From Magnetococcales bacterium (lineage in GTDB: Bacteria; Pseudomonadota; Magnetococcia; Magnetococcales; JADFWU01), in assembly GCA_015234045.1 (NCBI GenBank), contig JADFWU010000004.1, positions 50,601 through 114,600 of the forward strand: a stretch of 64,000 nucleotides of DNA. Reading direction: 5' to 3'. The notes under the pieces were generated by a model. It did not search any database. It worked only from the letters and a program-made list of their open reading frames with translations, and was not told where the DNA came from. Of this stretch, positions 55,250-63,472 are shown piece by piece. A program made the position numbers and the translations under genes. The first letter of the stretch is position 1, and the number at the start of each line of letters is the position of its first letter.

Positions 55250-55615
55250 ATGACTATCAAAACAACCGCTACTGCTTTGTTGATGACCGCGTTTCTCGCT
55301 ACTGCGCCTGCTCACAGCACCGAGAGCCAAACCAACTATCAAGACTCTGTCAATCAAATCGTTGTTCTGCATCTTGATGCATTGAAACAGCTAACCAAGC
55401 ACACCAGCCCCTACTCTGATAATGTCGTTCGACACGCGATTGCTCTTGAGCAAACCGCTGGACTCTTGGATGATCAGGCGTTAGAAGGTACAGTACTCGG
55501 CAGCCGTAAACAGGTTAAAGATCTTCTCAAAGCAGCGCGTGACTGGATGAAACATGGCAATCGTGCCAAACTGATCACAACTTTGAATGCGTTGGATTTC
55601 AACAGCAATCAGTAA
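55250..55615 (+). CDS. Cytochrome c'-like paralogue lacking the haem motif
   Basis: A 121-residue periplasmic protein with a signal peptide of about 24 residues (TALLMTAFLATAPAHS). The mature part aligns with the cytochrome c' encoded next: SPYSDNVVRHAIALEQTAGLL corresponds to SSYSDNVVRHAAAIRQTSGLL. It lacks the C-terminal CxxCH and the preceding loop, ending at LNALDFNSNQ. It has no Cys in the mature part, so it cannot bind haem covalently. GGAG precedes the ATG. It lies 32 bases upstream of its paralogue and they form an operon. The role could be as a partner subunit or ligand-binding protein; this is inference. Confidence 0.8.
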   Translation: MTIKTTATALLMTAFLATAPAHSTESQTNYQDSVNQIVVLHLDALKQLTKHTSPYSDNVVRHAIALEQTAGLLDDQALEGTVLGSRKQVKDLLKAARDWMKHGNRAKLITTLNALDFNSNQ

Positions 55616-55647
55616 CAGCACTCTATTTTGCATTAGGAGACTCAGTT

Positions 55648-56109
55648 ATGAAACATGGTCTGAAAATTTTAGCGGCAGTGGGCATTCTTGCATTCAGCAC
55701 CGTATCAGTAGCCCACTCTGAAACGAATGGCGAGCTTGATTATCTGCGCTCGGTTATGAACATTTTCCGTCTGCATATTCACGCCATTGAACAGACGATT
55801 GAACCCGGTTCGAGCTACTCTGACAACGTTGTTCGCCATGCTGCCGCCATTCGTCAGACATCTGGGCTTTTGGACCATGCCTACCCAGGCAAGGATTCAA
55901 AGGTCAATAGTAGAGGCCATGAATGGCCGTGGGAAGATGAAGAAGCCTTTCGGGAACGTGTTTCAGTGAGTCAAGATTCAGCTAAAGAGTTGGTTTCAGC
56001 GGCTAAAAAGTGGAATGCCAATCACGACACACCTAATTTGCTCGATGCCATTGAAGGTGTCAAACAAGGGTGCCGCAATTGTCATGGTGATCTTCGCAAC
56101 TGGCCTTGA
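55648..56109 (+). CDS. Cytochrome c' (class II c-type cytochrome)
   Basis: A 153-residue periplasmic four-helix-bundle haem protein. The signal peptide ends about residue 25 (VSVAHSE). The haem-binding motif CRNCH is Cys142, Cys145 and His146 near the C-terminus, where class II cytochromes carry it. The helix-one motif YLRSVMNIFRLHIHAIEQ and the conserved SSYSDNVVRHAAAIRQTSGLL match the partner gene. AGGAG lies before the ATG. Cytochromes c' bind NO, CO or other small ligands and may protect against nitrosative stress. It is second in a two-gene operon and ends at a strong terminator. Confidence 0.88.
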   Translation: MKHGLKILAAVGILAFSTVSVAHSETNGELDYLRSVMNIFRLHIHAIEQTIEPGSSYSDNVVRHAAAIRQTSGLLDHAYPGKDSKVNSRGHEWPWEDEEAFRERVSVSQDSAKELVSAAKKWNANHDTPNLLDAIEGVKQGCRNCHGDLRNWP

Positions 56110-56234
56110 TTATTTTGGGATAGAAATGACACGGGTGTAATTTTTCTCTAATGGTTCTCACAAACCCTCCGATAAGATAATTAACCCCGTTGTTACATTC
56201 TCCCCGAATGAACAGCACTCAAGGGCAGTAATTT

Positions 56235-56262
56235 GGGGGAGGCTTGCCTCCCCATTTTTTTT
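56235..56262 (+). terminator. GC-rich terminator between operons
   Basis: GGGGAGGC at 56236-56243 pairs with GCCTCCCC at 56246-56253 around a 2-base centre, followed by ATTTTTTTT. It ends the cytochrome operon and lies just before the formyltransferase gene. It also rules out the TTG at 56233 as a start of that gene. Confidence 0.88.
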
Positions 56263-56274
56263 GGTAATTTTAAG

Positions 56275-56874
56275 ATGATGCCCTTACGCACCATTGCCCT
56301 GTTAGGCCGAGAGCCTGGTTTTTTAGTTCTTAAGGATACCCTGATCGACAATCCCAATATTGATCTAAAAGGTGTCTTCTCTCACGCACGCCTGCCCAAA
56401 TCTGAAGGCAATGGCCCCAGAGGCGATTTTTCCCAATTTCAAACACTCTGTGATAGTAAAGACATCCCACTGTTTCCGCTGGACTTTCCTGAAGCAAAAA
56501 CGCTGGAAAACCATCTACCCAGGGCAGAATTTGATCTTCTAGTGGTGCTTTCCTGGCGTTTTCTGGTTTCCAACGAGGCATTAAATCGTTTTCGGCTCGG
56601 AGGTCTCAATCTACATCGTGGTGCCCTGCCCCAATACAAGGGTGCGGAACCTGTGAAACGCGCGTTGGAAAATGGAGATAAACAGGTTGCCATCACTGCT
56701 CACCGCATGACAGAAATTATCGACGATGGTTTACCGCTGGCCATGGTTTGGTTGGATGTTGCGCCAACACCAAACAACACCACAACGACACAATATGCCG
56801 AACGCATTAAAAAACAGCTCTATCCACTCTACGCACCATTGGCCAGAACAGCCATTGAGGCAATCAGCGCATGA
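56275..56874 (+). CDS. Formyltransferase-fold protein (formyl_trans_N only)
   Basis: A 199-residue cytoplasmic enzyme of the formyltransferase fold, without the C-terminal OB domain of methionyl-tRNA formyltransferase. The catalytic Asn-His-Asp set is present: LNLHRGALPQYKG holds Asn and His, and TEIIDDGLPLA holds the Asp. The N-terminal TIALLGREPGFLVLKDTL is the start of the fold. It could transfer a formyl group from 10-formyltetrahydrofolate to an amino sugar or nucleotide. The ATG pair at 56275/56278 follows the terminator, whereas a TTG at 56233 lies in it. Its TGA overlaps the next gene ATG, so it is the first of a three-gene coupled operon with a HAD and a Nudix protein. Confidence 0.82.
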   Translation: MMPLRTIALLGREPGFLVLKDTLIDNPNIDLKGVFSHARLPKSEGNGPRGDFSQFQTLCDSKDIPLFPLDFPEAKTLENHLPRAEFDLLVVLSWRFLVSNEALNRFRLGGLNLHRGALPQYKGAEPVKRALENGDKQVAITAHRMTEIIDDGLPLAMVWLDVAPTPNNTTTTQYAERIKKQLYPLYAPLARTAIEAISA

Positions 56875-57506
56875 GTTGCCAAAAAGGTCTTTTTCTGGAC
56901 CTGGATGGCACACTGGCAGACAGCTTGGATGTGATGTATCGCGTCTATTGTGATGTATTGGATGAATATCAGTGTCAGGGCAGTGTAGAAGAGTTTGACA
57001 TGCTGAACGGCCCACCGCTCTCTGTTGTGGCTCAACGTCTTATTGAAATTCATCACCTGACCATTTCAGAACAGGATCTACTGACACGCTATTGGCAATT
57101 GATTTTCCGCCAATATGAGCATGTTCAACCAAATCCGGGCGCTGTTACCTTGTTGAAGTCTGTTCACAAACAGGGCTATAAAATCGGCGTTGTTTCCTCT
57201 TCTTCGAAACACTTAATCCAATCCTGGCTTCACACCCATAACTTGCTCAACTGGATTGACTGCACGGTTGGTGGTGATAGTGTGTCACCTGGAAAACCCA
57301 ATCCCGCCCCCTATCTCCATGCGTTGAAAATAACCGGTTGTGATGCTGTACTGAGTTGGGCTGTAGAAGATTCCCGTTCCGGTGCTCAATCGGCCCTATC
57401 TGCGGGACTACAAACAGCGATCTTAGCGGCTGATCCCGCTCAACTCTGGCCGGATGGTGTATGTTTTATCACTCAGTTGGATGATCTTCTGAAGGTGTTA
57501 TCGTGA
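56871..57506 (+). CDS. HAD-superfamily phosphatase
   Basis: A 211-residue phosphatase of the HAD family, subfamily IA-like. Motif I FLDLDGTLADS has nucleophile Asp10 and Asp12; motif II is GVVSSSSKH; motif III and the conserved Lys occur in GKPNPAPY; motif IV is AVEDSRSGAQSAL. A cap domain follows motif I. It is expected to remove a phosphate from a small metabolite, for example a sugar or nucleotide monophosphate. It overlaps the formyltransferase and the Nudix gene by four bases each (ATGA and GTGA), so the three are made together. Substrate is unknown; operon context suggests a step in one pathway. Confidence 0.88.
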   Translation: MSCQKGLFLDLDGTLADSLDVMYRVYCDVLDEYQCQGSVEEFDMLNGPPLSVVAQRLIEIHHLTISEQDLLTRYWQLIFRQYEHVQPNPGAVTLLKSVHKQGYKIGVVSSSSKHLIQSWLHTHNLLNWIDCTVGGDSVSPGKPNPAPYLHALKITGCDAVLSWAVEDSRSGAQSALSAGLQTAILAADPAQLWPDGVCFITQLDDLLKVLS

Positions 57507-58222
57507 GCTTTCCACCTGATTTTTTCAGTCAAGAACCACTGATTTTATTTAATAAATTAACAATTGAACAGATTCCATTCCAATCAATCTTGCCACAAGA
57601 AGATATAGAGAAAGCCGATCAACTTTGGCAATCTGCTTTACAAACCAATCCTTCTTTGTTTGACGGTAAGCTACTCCACATCACGGATATCAAACGAACA
57701 AAACCGGATCAAATACACATTCAGACAATGCCGATTCCATATCGATATTTTTATGCAGATCGGCATGATAATGGACCAAACCTATCCATTTTCTCACTGG
57801 GTGTAACTGGCCTAACTCGTTTTCAGGATAAAATTCTGCTAGGCCAACGTTCGGGCCATGTCACCCAATATCCAGGCTATTGGGAATTGGCACCCAGCGG
57901 AACCATTGAGCCTTCGAAGAATGGTTCACCAGACCCTGTGAAGCAGTGTGTTAAGGAACTACAAGAGGAGTGCGGTTATTCATCAGCAACGGTTAACCAT
58001 GTTGAACCGGTATGCTTATTCTGGGACAACGCCCAGTCTGGAACCGATATTGGCTGTTTACTCACCCTACGAAGCACAAAAACAGATGCCCCTTTCTCGG
58101 ATGAGTATGGTTCATTTGTCTGGAAAACTGGCTCCGACATTTTAGCCCGCAAACATCCAAAAAAGGAAAAAATCATTCCCTCCAATCATCACTTCCTGAA
58201 TCGCTTTTTATCCTTTATTTAA
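57503..58222 (+). CDS. Nudix-family hydrolase
   Basis: A 239-residue protein with an N-terminal extension (about 1-90) and a Nudix fold from about 95. The Nudix box is recognisable as WELAPSGTIEP...KELQEECGYSS; the catalytic KELQEECG at 151-158 has Lys in place of the usual Arg, and the loop to the preceding Gly is longer than the consensus, so the enzyme may be atypical. It would hydrolyse a nucleoside diphosphate linked to another group. It starts at GTG within a GTGA that overlaps the HAD stop. It is third in the operon and ends at a remnant gene. Substrate unknown. Confidence 0.82.
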   Translation: MSFPPDFFSQEPLILFNKLTIEQIPFQSILPQEDIEKADQLWQSALQTNPSLFDGKLLHITDIKRTKPDQIHIQTMPIPYRYFYADRHDNGPNLSIFSLGVTGLTRFQDKILLGQRSGHVTQYPGYWELAPSGTIEPSKNGSPDPVKQCVKELQEECGYSSATVNHVEPVCLFWDNAQSGTDIGCLLTLRSTKTDAPFSDEYGSFVWKTGSDILARKHPKKEKIIPSNHHFLNRFLSFI

Positions 58223-58228
58223 GCGTCT

Positions 58229-58563
58229 TTTTTTCGGAAAAAAATAACGCTCCAGCTTCGAAGAGTTATAGTATTCGTGACCCAAGCGATGAAAAAGTCA
58301 AACCAATCAACAAAGTCGGCCTATCAGCAGGTGATGTTCCAGCAAATATAGATAAAATCATATCAATAACAGCAAATGCATTCTTAACTATTGCGAGTCG
58401 AGTATTTAATAAAACACTCCCAAAAACAACCAAAGCATCAGTTTTTTTCAAATGCTGCGATTGATACGGCTATTCGTTCACCAGCAGAATATTACATCAA
58501 GAAAAGAATGTTTGAAATTGGCAGAAACAAGGGGTATCATAATTTAAATGATTCAGGGCACTA
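58229..58563 (+). pseudogene. Frameshifted, truncated gene remnant
   Basis: Two forward frames join across a run of seven T at 58442-58448. The first reads APASKSYSIRDPSDEKVKP to KTTKASVFF; the second continues SNAAIDTAIRSPAEYYIKKR to NKGYHNLNDSGH with a TAG at 58561-58563 that lies in the terminal repeat of the next insertion element. Joined, they make about 110 residues of ordinary amino-acid composition, with no stop except at the shift. I infer a gene cut by insertion and inactivated by a T-run indel. I recognise no family. Confidence 0.5.
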
Positions 58564-59862
58564 GTGTCCGGTTAATAATCGAATAAGTTCAACTGGTTAT
58601 CTTGGTTGTCAGGTTGTTCAGGATGAAGGCCACTTCCAAGCAATTGATCAATCAATGATTTTTCAAAAACGGTGACGCTCAAAATCTGCAAAATTGTGTA
58701 GAGACTGGCGTCTATTTTGAGCTCTTTTTTGATGATGGCTACGAGCACATAAACTGAGATCGCTGTCCAAATCTGAGTTTTGACGGCGTTCTCTGATGTC
58801 CCATAAAATTTCTTGATTCTCAGGTGCTGCTTAATCCATTTGAAAAATAGCTCAACCTGCCATCTGGAACGATAAAGCGCTGCAATTGTCAGCGCAGATA
58901 GGGTGAAATCATTGGTGAGAAACACCAAGATATTCCCTTTTTCGACGTCATTGAATTTGACGCGACGCAAATGGGCTGGGTAAGCTTTTTGAGAGCGGTT
59001 TCCAGTCAGAACGATGGTTTGATCACACCGAAGTCCGCTATTCTTATCAATGGATCTGGAATAGAGTCTTCTGAAGCGGAGGTTTGATTTGGCCCGTATG
59101 ACAAAGAAGGAATCACTTTCATTCAGTGTGAACAGACGGGCAAAATCCAGGTATCCGCGGTCCATGACATAGAAAGATCCGGGCTCTGGTATGAGTTGAT
59201 CTAGAATGTTGACATCGTGAAGTTTCCCGTCACTGATGTGGATGAATGATGGAATATTTCCTCGTAAATCCAACAGAGTATGGAGCTTGATGGCAGACTT
59301 CGTTTTCCTGAATTTTGCCCATGGAAAAACTGAAAGGCACAGATCAATGGTGCTGGAGTCAAGCGCATACGCTGTCTGTTGGAGATTAACGCTAAATTCG
59401 TCGTCCTGGTATAGTCGCCGGGCTTTTTGAATCAAGGAGTGTGCAAAATCGGCATAAATTCTCCAATCTCGTTTCTCATTGGCATCAGCTAACGTGCTTT
59501 TCGATACCTTGCCACGAATGCCCATATGGTAGAGCTTGGACTGCTGTGAACGAAGGCAAACTTCAATATCTCTGAGACTCTCTCTGTAGGTGATTTGTGC
59601 AAAAGCCATGCAGAGGAATTGATCCAGACACGTGAACTGTTTAACGTGCCGATCACCATGATAGCGCTGGACACAACGCCGGAAAGTATGAGATGGCATG
59701 AACTCCATCACCTGAGAAAAAACGCTCTTTCCAGCGTACATAACGCGGCCTCCCATTCATCAAATTGAAGATGATGGGAGAGTGGCAGTGAGTTGAACTG
59801 GAGTTCAAGTCGCTTAAACGGCATGTTGCGTGGTTGTACAACTTATGTCCCGGACAGTAGTG
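58559..59862 (-). mobile_element. Second IS4-family insertion sequence
   Basis: CACTAGTGTCCGG at 58559-58571 and CCGGACAGTAGTG at 59850-59862 are inverted repeats matching at 12 of 13 positions. One intact transposase gene lies between. The flanks (CAGGG and GGCTA) show no clear target duplication. It shares the CACTA and GGACA core of its ends with the IS at 3213-4460, although the transposases are of different subgroups. Confidence 0.82.
58572..59741 (-). CDS. IS4-family transposase with DUF4372-type N-terminus
   Basis: A 389-residue DDE transposase. The N-terminal MYAGKSVFSQVMEFMPSHTF and RRCVQRYHGDRHVK match DUF4372, which probably binds the ends. The catalytic first Asp is in YALDSSTIDLCLS, the second in VMDRGYLDFARLF, and the Glu in YRSRWQVELFFKWIKQHLRI. 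ATG 59741 is preferred because it gives the common MYxGKxVFSQ start. The gene ends one base inside the left inverted repeat. The frame is intact, so it may be active. Confidence 0.93.
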   Translation of the reverse strand: MYAGKSVFSQVMEFMPSHTFRRCVQRYHGDRHVKQFTCLDQFLCMAFAQITYRESLRDIEVCLRSQQSKLYHMGIRGKVSKSTLADANEKRDWRIYADFAHSLIQKARRLYQDDEFSVNLQQTAYALDSSTIDLCLSVFPWAKFRKTKSAIKLHTLLDLRGNIPSFIHISDGKLHDVNILDQLIPEPGSFYVMDRGYLDFARLFTLNESDSFFVIRAKSNLRFRRLYSRSIDKNSGLRCDQTIVLTGNRSQKAYPAHLRRVKFNDVEKGNILVFLTNDFTLSALTIAALYRSRWQVELFFKWIKQHLRIKKFYGTSENAVKTQIWTAISVYVLVAIIKKELKIDASLYTILQILSVTVFEKSLIDQLLGSGLHPEQPDNQDNQLNLFDY

Positions 59863-59916
59863 GGCTAAATTAAATAATACGCATGAGTAAAAAAACAGCA
59901 AAAGTTGGAATTAACA

Positions 59917-60843
59917 ATGGATATGACTCCTGAAGAGTGGTGGTTGAATTTTGGTTTGGGCATAGAGCTAGATTTATCTGGATCATTTATCTACAATGGA
60001 ATAAAGCATCTTGACTCTCTTGATGGATTGAATAATCCGGCCGATATTTTTGAAATCTTGTACAACTTATCAGTTGGCTTAGAGCGTCTACTAAAAGTGG
60101 CAATAATTCTAAATGAGTATAACAGTTCAACAAATATAGTAGATCTTGAGGAAAGTCTTATTACTCATAATACCAGTGAGTTAGCTAATAGGATAAACAC
60201 CAATAATGAATTAGATCTGTCAGTCCACCAAAAAGAATTTTTATCGTTGCTTTCTAAATTCTATAAGTCACAACGTTATGGACGATACTCTATAACCTCA
60301 ATATATAATGTTAAAGCTGAGAAATACGCCTTTCTTCAATATATTGAAAAGCACCTAAAAGTAGGCATAACAAATGAGTTGGTTGGCGTTCAAAATACTG
60401 ACCAAATAAAAAAATTTATAGGTAAGATTGTTGGTAAGATTTCAAGAAAATTATATTCAATAATTTATAATAAGGCGTCTAAGTTAAATATTTATACTTA
60501 TGAGCTCAGAGGAGACTCTAAAGCAATAAAGGTATTTTTAGGTTTAAATAAGGATCGACTTGATTTTTTGGATGAAATGCAGATTAAGAGAGAACTTATT
60601 ATGTTCTTAATTGATGAAAAATCAGGAGGTGCTCATTTTAATATGATGAAGTCATTTGGTGCTCTCGATTTGGATCCAGCACGACTACCAGCTTATATCA
60701 AGGCTCTACTCAATGATATTCATCTGCCTGATGTAGAAGAAGAGGTGGAAGTGTTGTATGAAGAACTCAGCAATATCCAAGAACGATTTCAAAAGTTGAA
60801 TCTTATAGATTGTGAATATCTTGGACTTGAAGAAGATTTCTAA
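59917..60843 (+). CDS. AT-rich unknown protein, possible accessory gene
   Basis: A 308-residue soluble protein with base composition noticeably more AT-rich than the chromosome core. It is helical with repeated Leu/Ile and Lys/Asn, for example NPADIFEILYNLSVGLERLL near residue 50 and KSGGAHFNMMKSFGALDLDP near residue 245. A frame from TTG 59905 exists, but ATG 59917 with GGA upstream is better. The alternating helical pattern and R-x5-K arrangement loosely recall HEPN-type RNases, but no clear catalytic motif is visible. It lies between an insertion element and a convergent secreted protein gene, so horizontal origin is likely. Function unknown. Confidence 0.7.
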   Translation: MDMTPEEWWLNFGLGIELDLSGSFIYNGIKHLDSLDGLNNPADIFEILYNLSVGLERLLKVAIILNEYNSSTNIVDLEESLITHNTSELANRINTNNELDLSVHQKEFLSLLSKFYKSQRYGRYSITSIYNVKAEKYAFLQYIEKHLKVGITNELVGVQNTDQIKKFIGKIVGKISRKLYSIIYNKASKLNIYTYELRGDSKAIKVFLGLNKDRLDFLDEMQIKRELIMFLIDEKSGGAHFNMMKSFGALDLDPARLPAYIKALLNDIHLPDVEEEVEVLYEELSNIQERFQKLNLIDCEYLGLEEDF

Positions 60844-60947
60844 ATAATTAACGACTTTATATTCGCTAATTGAAAAAGCGTTACTTTCCCCCCTCCCCCC
60901 ACTACGATTTGACAAAGAGGAAGTTTCCAATAGAATCAGATTAACCA

Positions 60948-60983
60948 AAACGAGGTACAAAAGTATCCTTATGTACCTCGTTT
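60948..60983. terminator. Bidirectional terminator between convergent genes
   Basis: AAACGAGGTACA at 60948-60959 pairs perfectly with TGTACCTCGTTT at 60972-60983, 12-base loop. It lies between the plus-strand unknown gene and the minus-strand beta-helix gene. Confidence 0.8.
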
Positions 60984-61084
60984 ATATCACAAATCTTAGA
61001 CCTGACCATTTCACCAAATAACCAAACGACGCTGTAAGCTCTACAACATCGTTTGATAGCCTTACTTAGCCTTCTTCACTCCAT

Positions 61085-63406
61085 CTATCTCAAATCCGAT
61101 AGTGGGTAGGACTCACCCCCACATTCCATTTCAGCACTATCAAGCAGGGATTTCCCTGAATACGTGCAACTCGTATCAACCCCATTACCCGAGAAATCCT
61201 CTAGTTCCACACCACTCCAGTTGCTAATCCGTTTGTCACCGATTTTGAGATGTTCCCAACCATTTTCACCCCAACCAAACTGATGGATAACCTGTTTGGT
61301 AGAATAGGGATATGGAACATAAGGCCCATCTTCTGCTTCTTGGTAGGACATGATGTTATTGAAAAGAATATTCCGTTGCCCTGTTGGGGAAGCCCATGTA
61401 GCCTTCTGACTTGTACTCCAGTAGTAAGGATACCATCTATCTGTCTCGCTTTCAGAGCAATTAGGTTCACAATTGCGATGCTCAAAAGGTATTGCAATAT
61501 CATTATTCTCTATAATATTAAATCTTTCTAATCCACCGTGGTTATTAAAATCATTATTTAAGTTGTTGTGACATATTAAATTTCTAGATGAAGAATATTG
61601 AAGGGTTAAATGCCTTAGATCATAAATCTCGTTATGGCAAACTTCGCTATTCCAAACCTTGGATAGCCTAAAGTACCCCATTCCCCCAAGTCCTTTATTC
61701 CAGGATCCAATCATTTGATTATTATTAATTACAAGATTAGAAGCCACTTCAGTTACTAAAGGATGTCCACCTATCATAGATGTTGAAACGTGGCGGATTT
61801 CAGGATTAACAGCATACTTAAAAAGAAAGCCGTGTATCGCCTTTGTGACATCAAGATTTGTATAATTATTTTTAGCTTGTTCTTCAGTGTATGGTGTTCC
61901 GTCCTCTGATAGAGGGGATGTTTGATAAAGGTGAAAGTTTTCAAATCTCACCCCATCTACAGCATCTAAAGGAACAATCTTACCTACCTGAGCTGATTTA
62001 GAACCACTATTAATAGCATAGCGTGAACCATCACTAGTTTGACTTACTAACAAATCAAACTCTAAAGGCTGGTCAATTCGAATAGTTCTATTTGTTTCAT
62101 TGATTTCGGTTATTAGATAAATTTTTTGTCTTAATTGTGGTGAATCAACCCGTATTTCATCACCATATTCATCGTAATAATCCATACCCAACGAATCGTA
62201 AAGGTTATTAGTATTCGGGGAAAGTACCCACACGGATTGACCGACTTTTAAACCATACACACTGGTTAATTTAATAATCGATTCTCCTTTATAGGAGTTT
62301 TCAGTTATAGGCACACCTGCCTTCCAGTGAAAATTTATAGATCCTTCAAGAATTTCTTTTTTATTTTCAGGTAAACTATTATATACACTTAAATACGAAG
62401 AATGTACATTACGAGATTGAATTTTAAATATTGCCCTTCCAGGCCATAACCATGACCCATTAATCTTTTTACCTGAACTATAATAATAATTTAGTAATGT
62501 TAAATCTAGTTTAGAATTTCGGCTTGAATGTGCTGGGTATTGCGTTTCATCATCAGGAGTAAATTCAAACATAGTTGGAGTTGCTGAATTTTGAACCCCT
62601 CCCTGCCCTTTAATTGTTAAATGGTTTTGATCAACGAATATGCCTTTACTGATGTTAAGTAACCCACTTGGCAATTCAATTAATGCACGGTTATTATTAT
62701 TTCTATTTAAACACCTTAAATTAAAGCTATTAATTGCCATTTGGAAACCATCCGTATCATCTAAGCCGTCATTAGGTTTAACATTATAACCACTTTCTAA
62801 TTCTTCTTTTGTTATAATGCATTCAGGACTATTAGGTTGAACAGTTAGTTTAACCATTCGTCCTGTGCTACCTAAATAATCTATTCCATCAAGTCCACCA
62901 TTTATCAATAATGATACACTTCTTTTATTATCTTTTTCATCTGTATCACTGAGCACATAAAATCTAACAGCCAAATCCTTCTGTTCAACCACTGGGGGTA
63001 GTTTGATTCTAGCTTTATAGCTAAATATACTCGTTTGAGTACCCTCAAAACCCCAATCACCCCGTTGTTCCTCAATAGGTAAAAGTAAATCCCTCGGGAT
63101 ATCGTAGGCGTCAGATACGGTTGCACCGCAATTTTCATCAATTTGATTAGCACACTCAAAGACTGCCACAGCAGATCTGTAGCTGTCATGATAGCCTTCA
63201 ATCGCCCAGTTTACATCAATATAGGTGTCGCCCTTTGGAGTCTCAGGAAGTGTTAGTGAGGTCATTATGGGGGGAAGTCTACGGGAAACTTGATCAATGA
63301 CTAGCTCCCTTGGTTCTCCTAGATGTTCAGTGGCAAGCCCGGTTGAGGCTACTAACCCTATAGATAAACTAGTACATATAGATAGCAAATTCTTTCCTGT
63401 TTTCAT
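61085..63406 (-). CDS. Secreted parallel beta-helix protein (pectate-lyase-3-like)
   Basis: A 773-residue exported protein with a signal peptide of about 25 residues (LLSICTSLSIGLVASTGLA). An N-terminal beta-sandwich region (about 30-195) is followed by a right-handed beta-helix, starting with PNDGLDDTDGFQMAINS (about 209-225), the signature of pectate_lyase_3/tailspike-like folds, and containing Asn ladders (NNNNRALIELPSG, VINNNQMIGSW, NLICHNNLNND). The C-terminal part has Trp- and Tyr-rich segments and several Cys. Catalytic residues are not identified, so polysaccharide binding or lysis is inferred. GGAGATGATAA precedes the ATG. It is isolated, AT-rich and flanked by mobile DNA, so transfer is likely. 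Confidence 0.82.
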   Translation of the reverse strand: MKTGKNLLSICTSLSIGLVASTGLATEHLGEPRELVIDQVSRRLPPIMTSLTLPETPKGDTYIDVNWAIEGYHDSYRSAVAVFECANQIDENCGATVSDAYDIPRDLLLPIEEQRGDWGFEGTQTSIFSYKARIKLPPVVEQKDLAVRFYVLSDTDEKDNKRSVSLLINGGLDGIDYLGSTGRMVKLTVQPNSPECIITKEELESGYNVKPNDGLDDTDGFQMAINSFNLRCLNRNNNNRALIELPSGLLNISKGIFVDQNHLTIKGQGGVQNSATPTMFEFTPDDETQYPAHSSRNSKLDLTLLNYYYSSGKKINGSWLWPGRAIFKIQSRNVHSSYLSVYNSLPENKKEILEGSINFHWKAGVPITENSYKGESIIKLTSVYGLKVGQSVWVLSPNTNNLYDSLGMDYYDEYGDEIRVDSPQLRQKIYLITEINETNRTIRIDQPLEFDLLVSQTSDGSRYAINSGSKSAQVGKIVPLDAVDGVRFENFHLYQTSPLSEDGTPYTEEQAKNNYTNLDVTKAIHGFLFKYAVNPEIRHVSTSMIGGHPLVTEVASNLVINNNQMIGSWNKGLGGMGYFRLSKVWNSEVCHNEIYDLRHLTLQYSSSRNLICHNNLNNDFNNHGGLERFNIIENNDIAIPFEHRNCEPNCSESETDRWYPYYWSTSQKATWASPTGQRNILFNNIMSYQEAEDGPYVPYPYSTKQVIHQFGWGENGWEHLKIGDKRISNWSGVELEDFSGNGVDTSCTYSGKSLLDSAEMECGGESYPLSDLR

Positions 63407-63472
63407 TTATCATCTCCTAGATTTTTTGAAGTAACTATTTACTCGATGTTCAAGTTTTTCGATCTTGACAGG

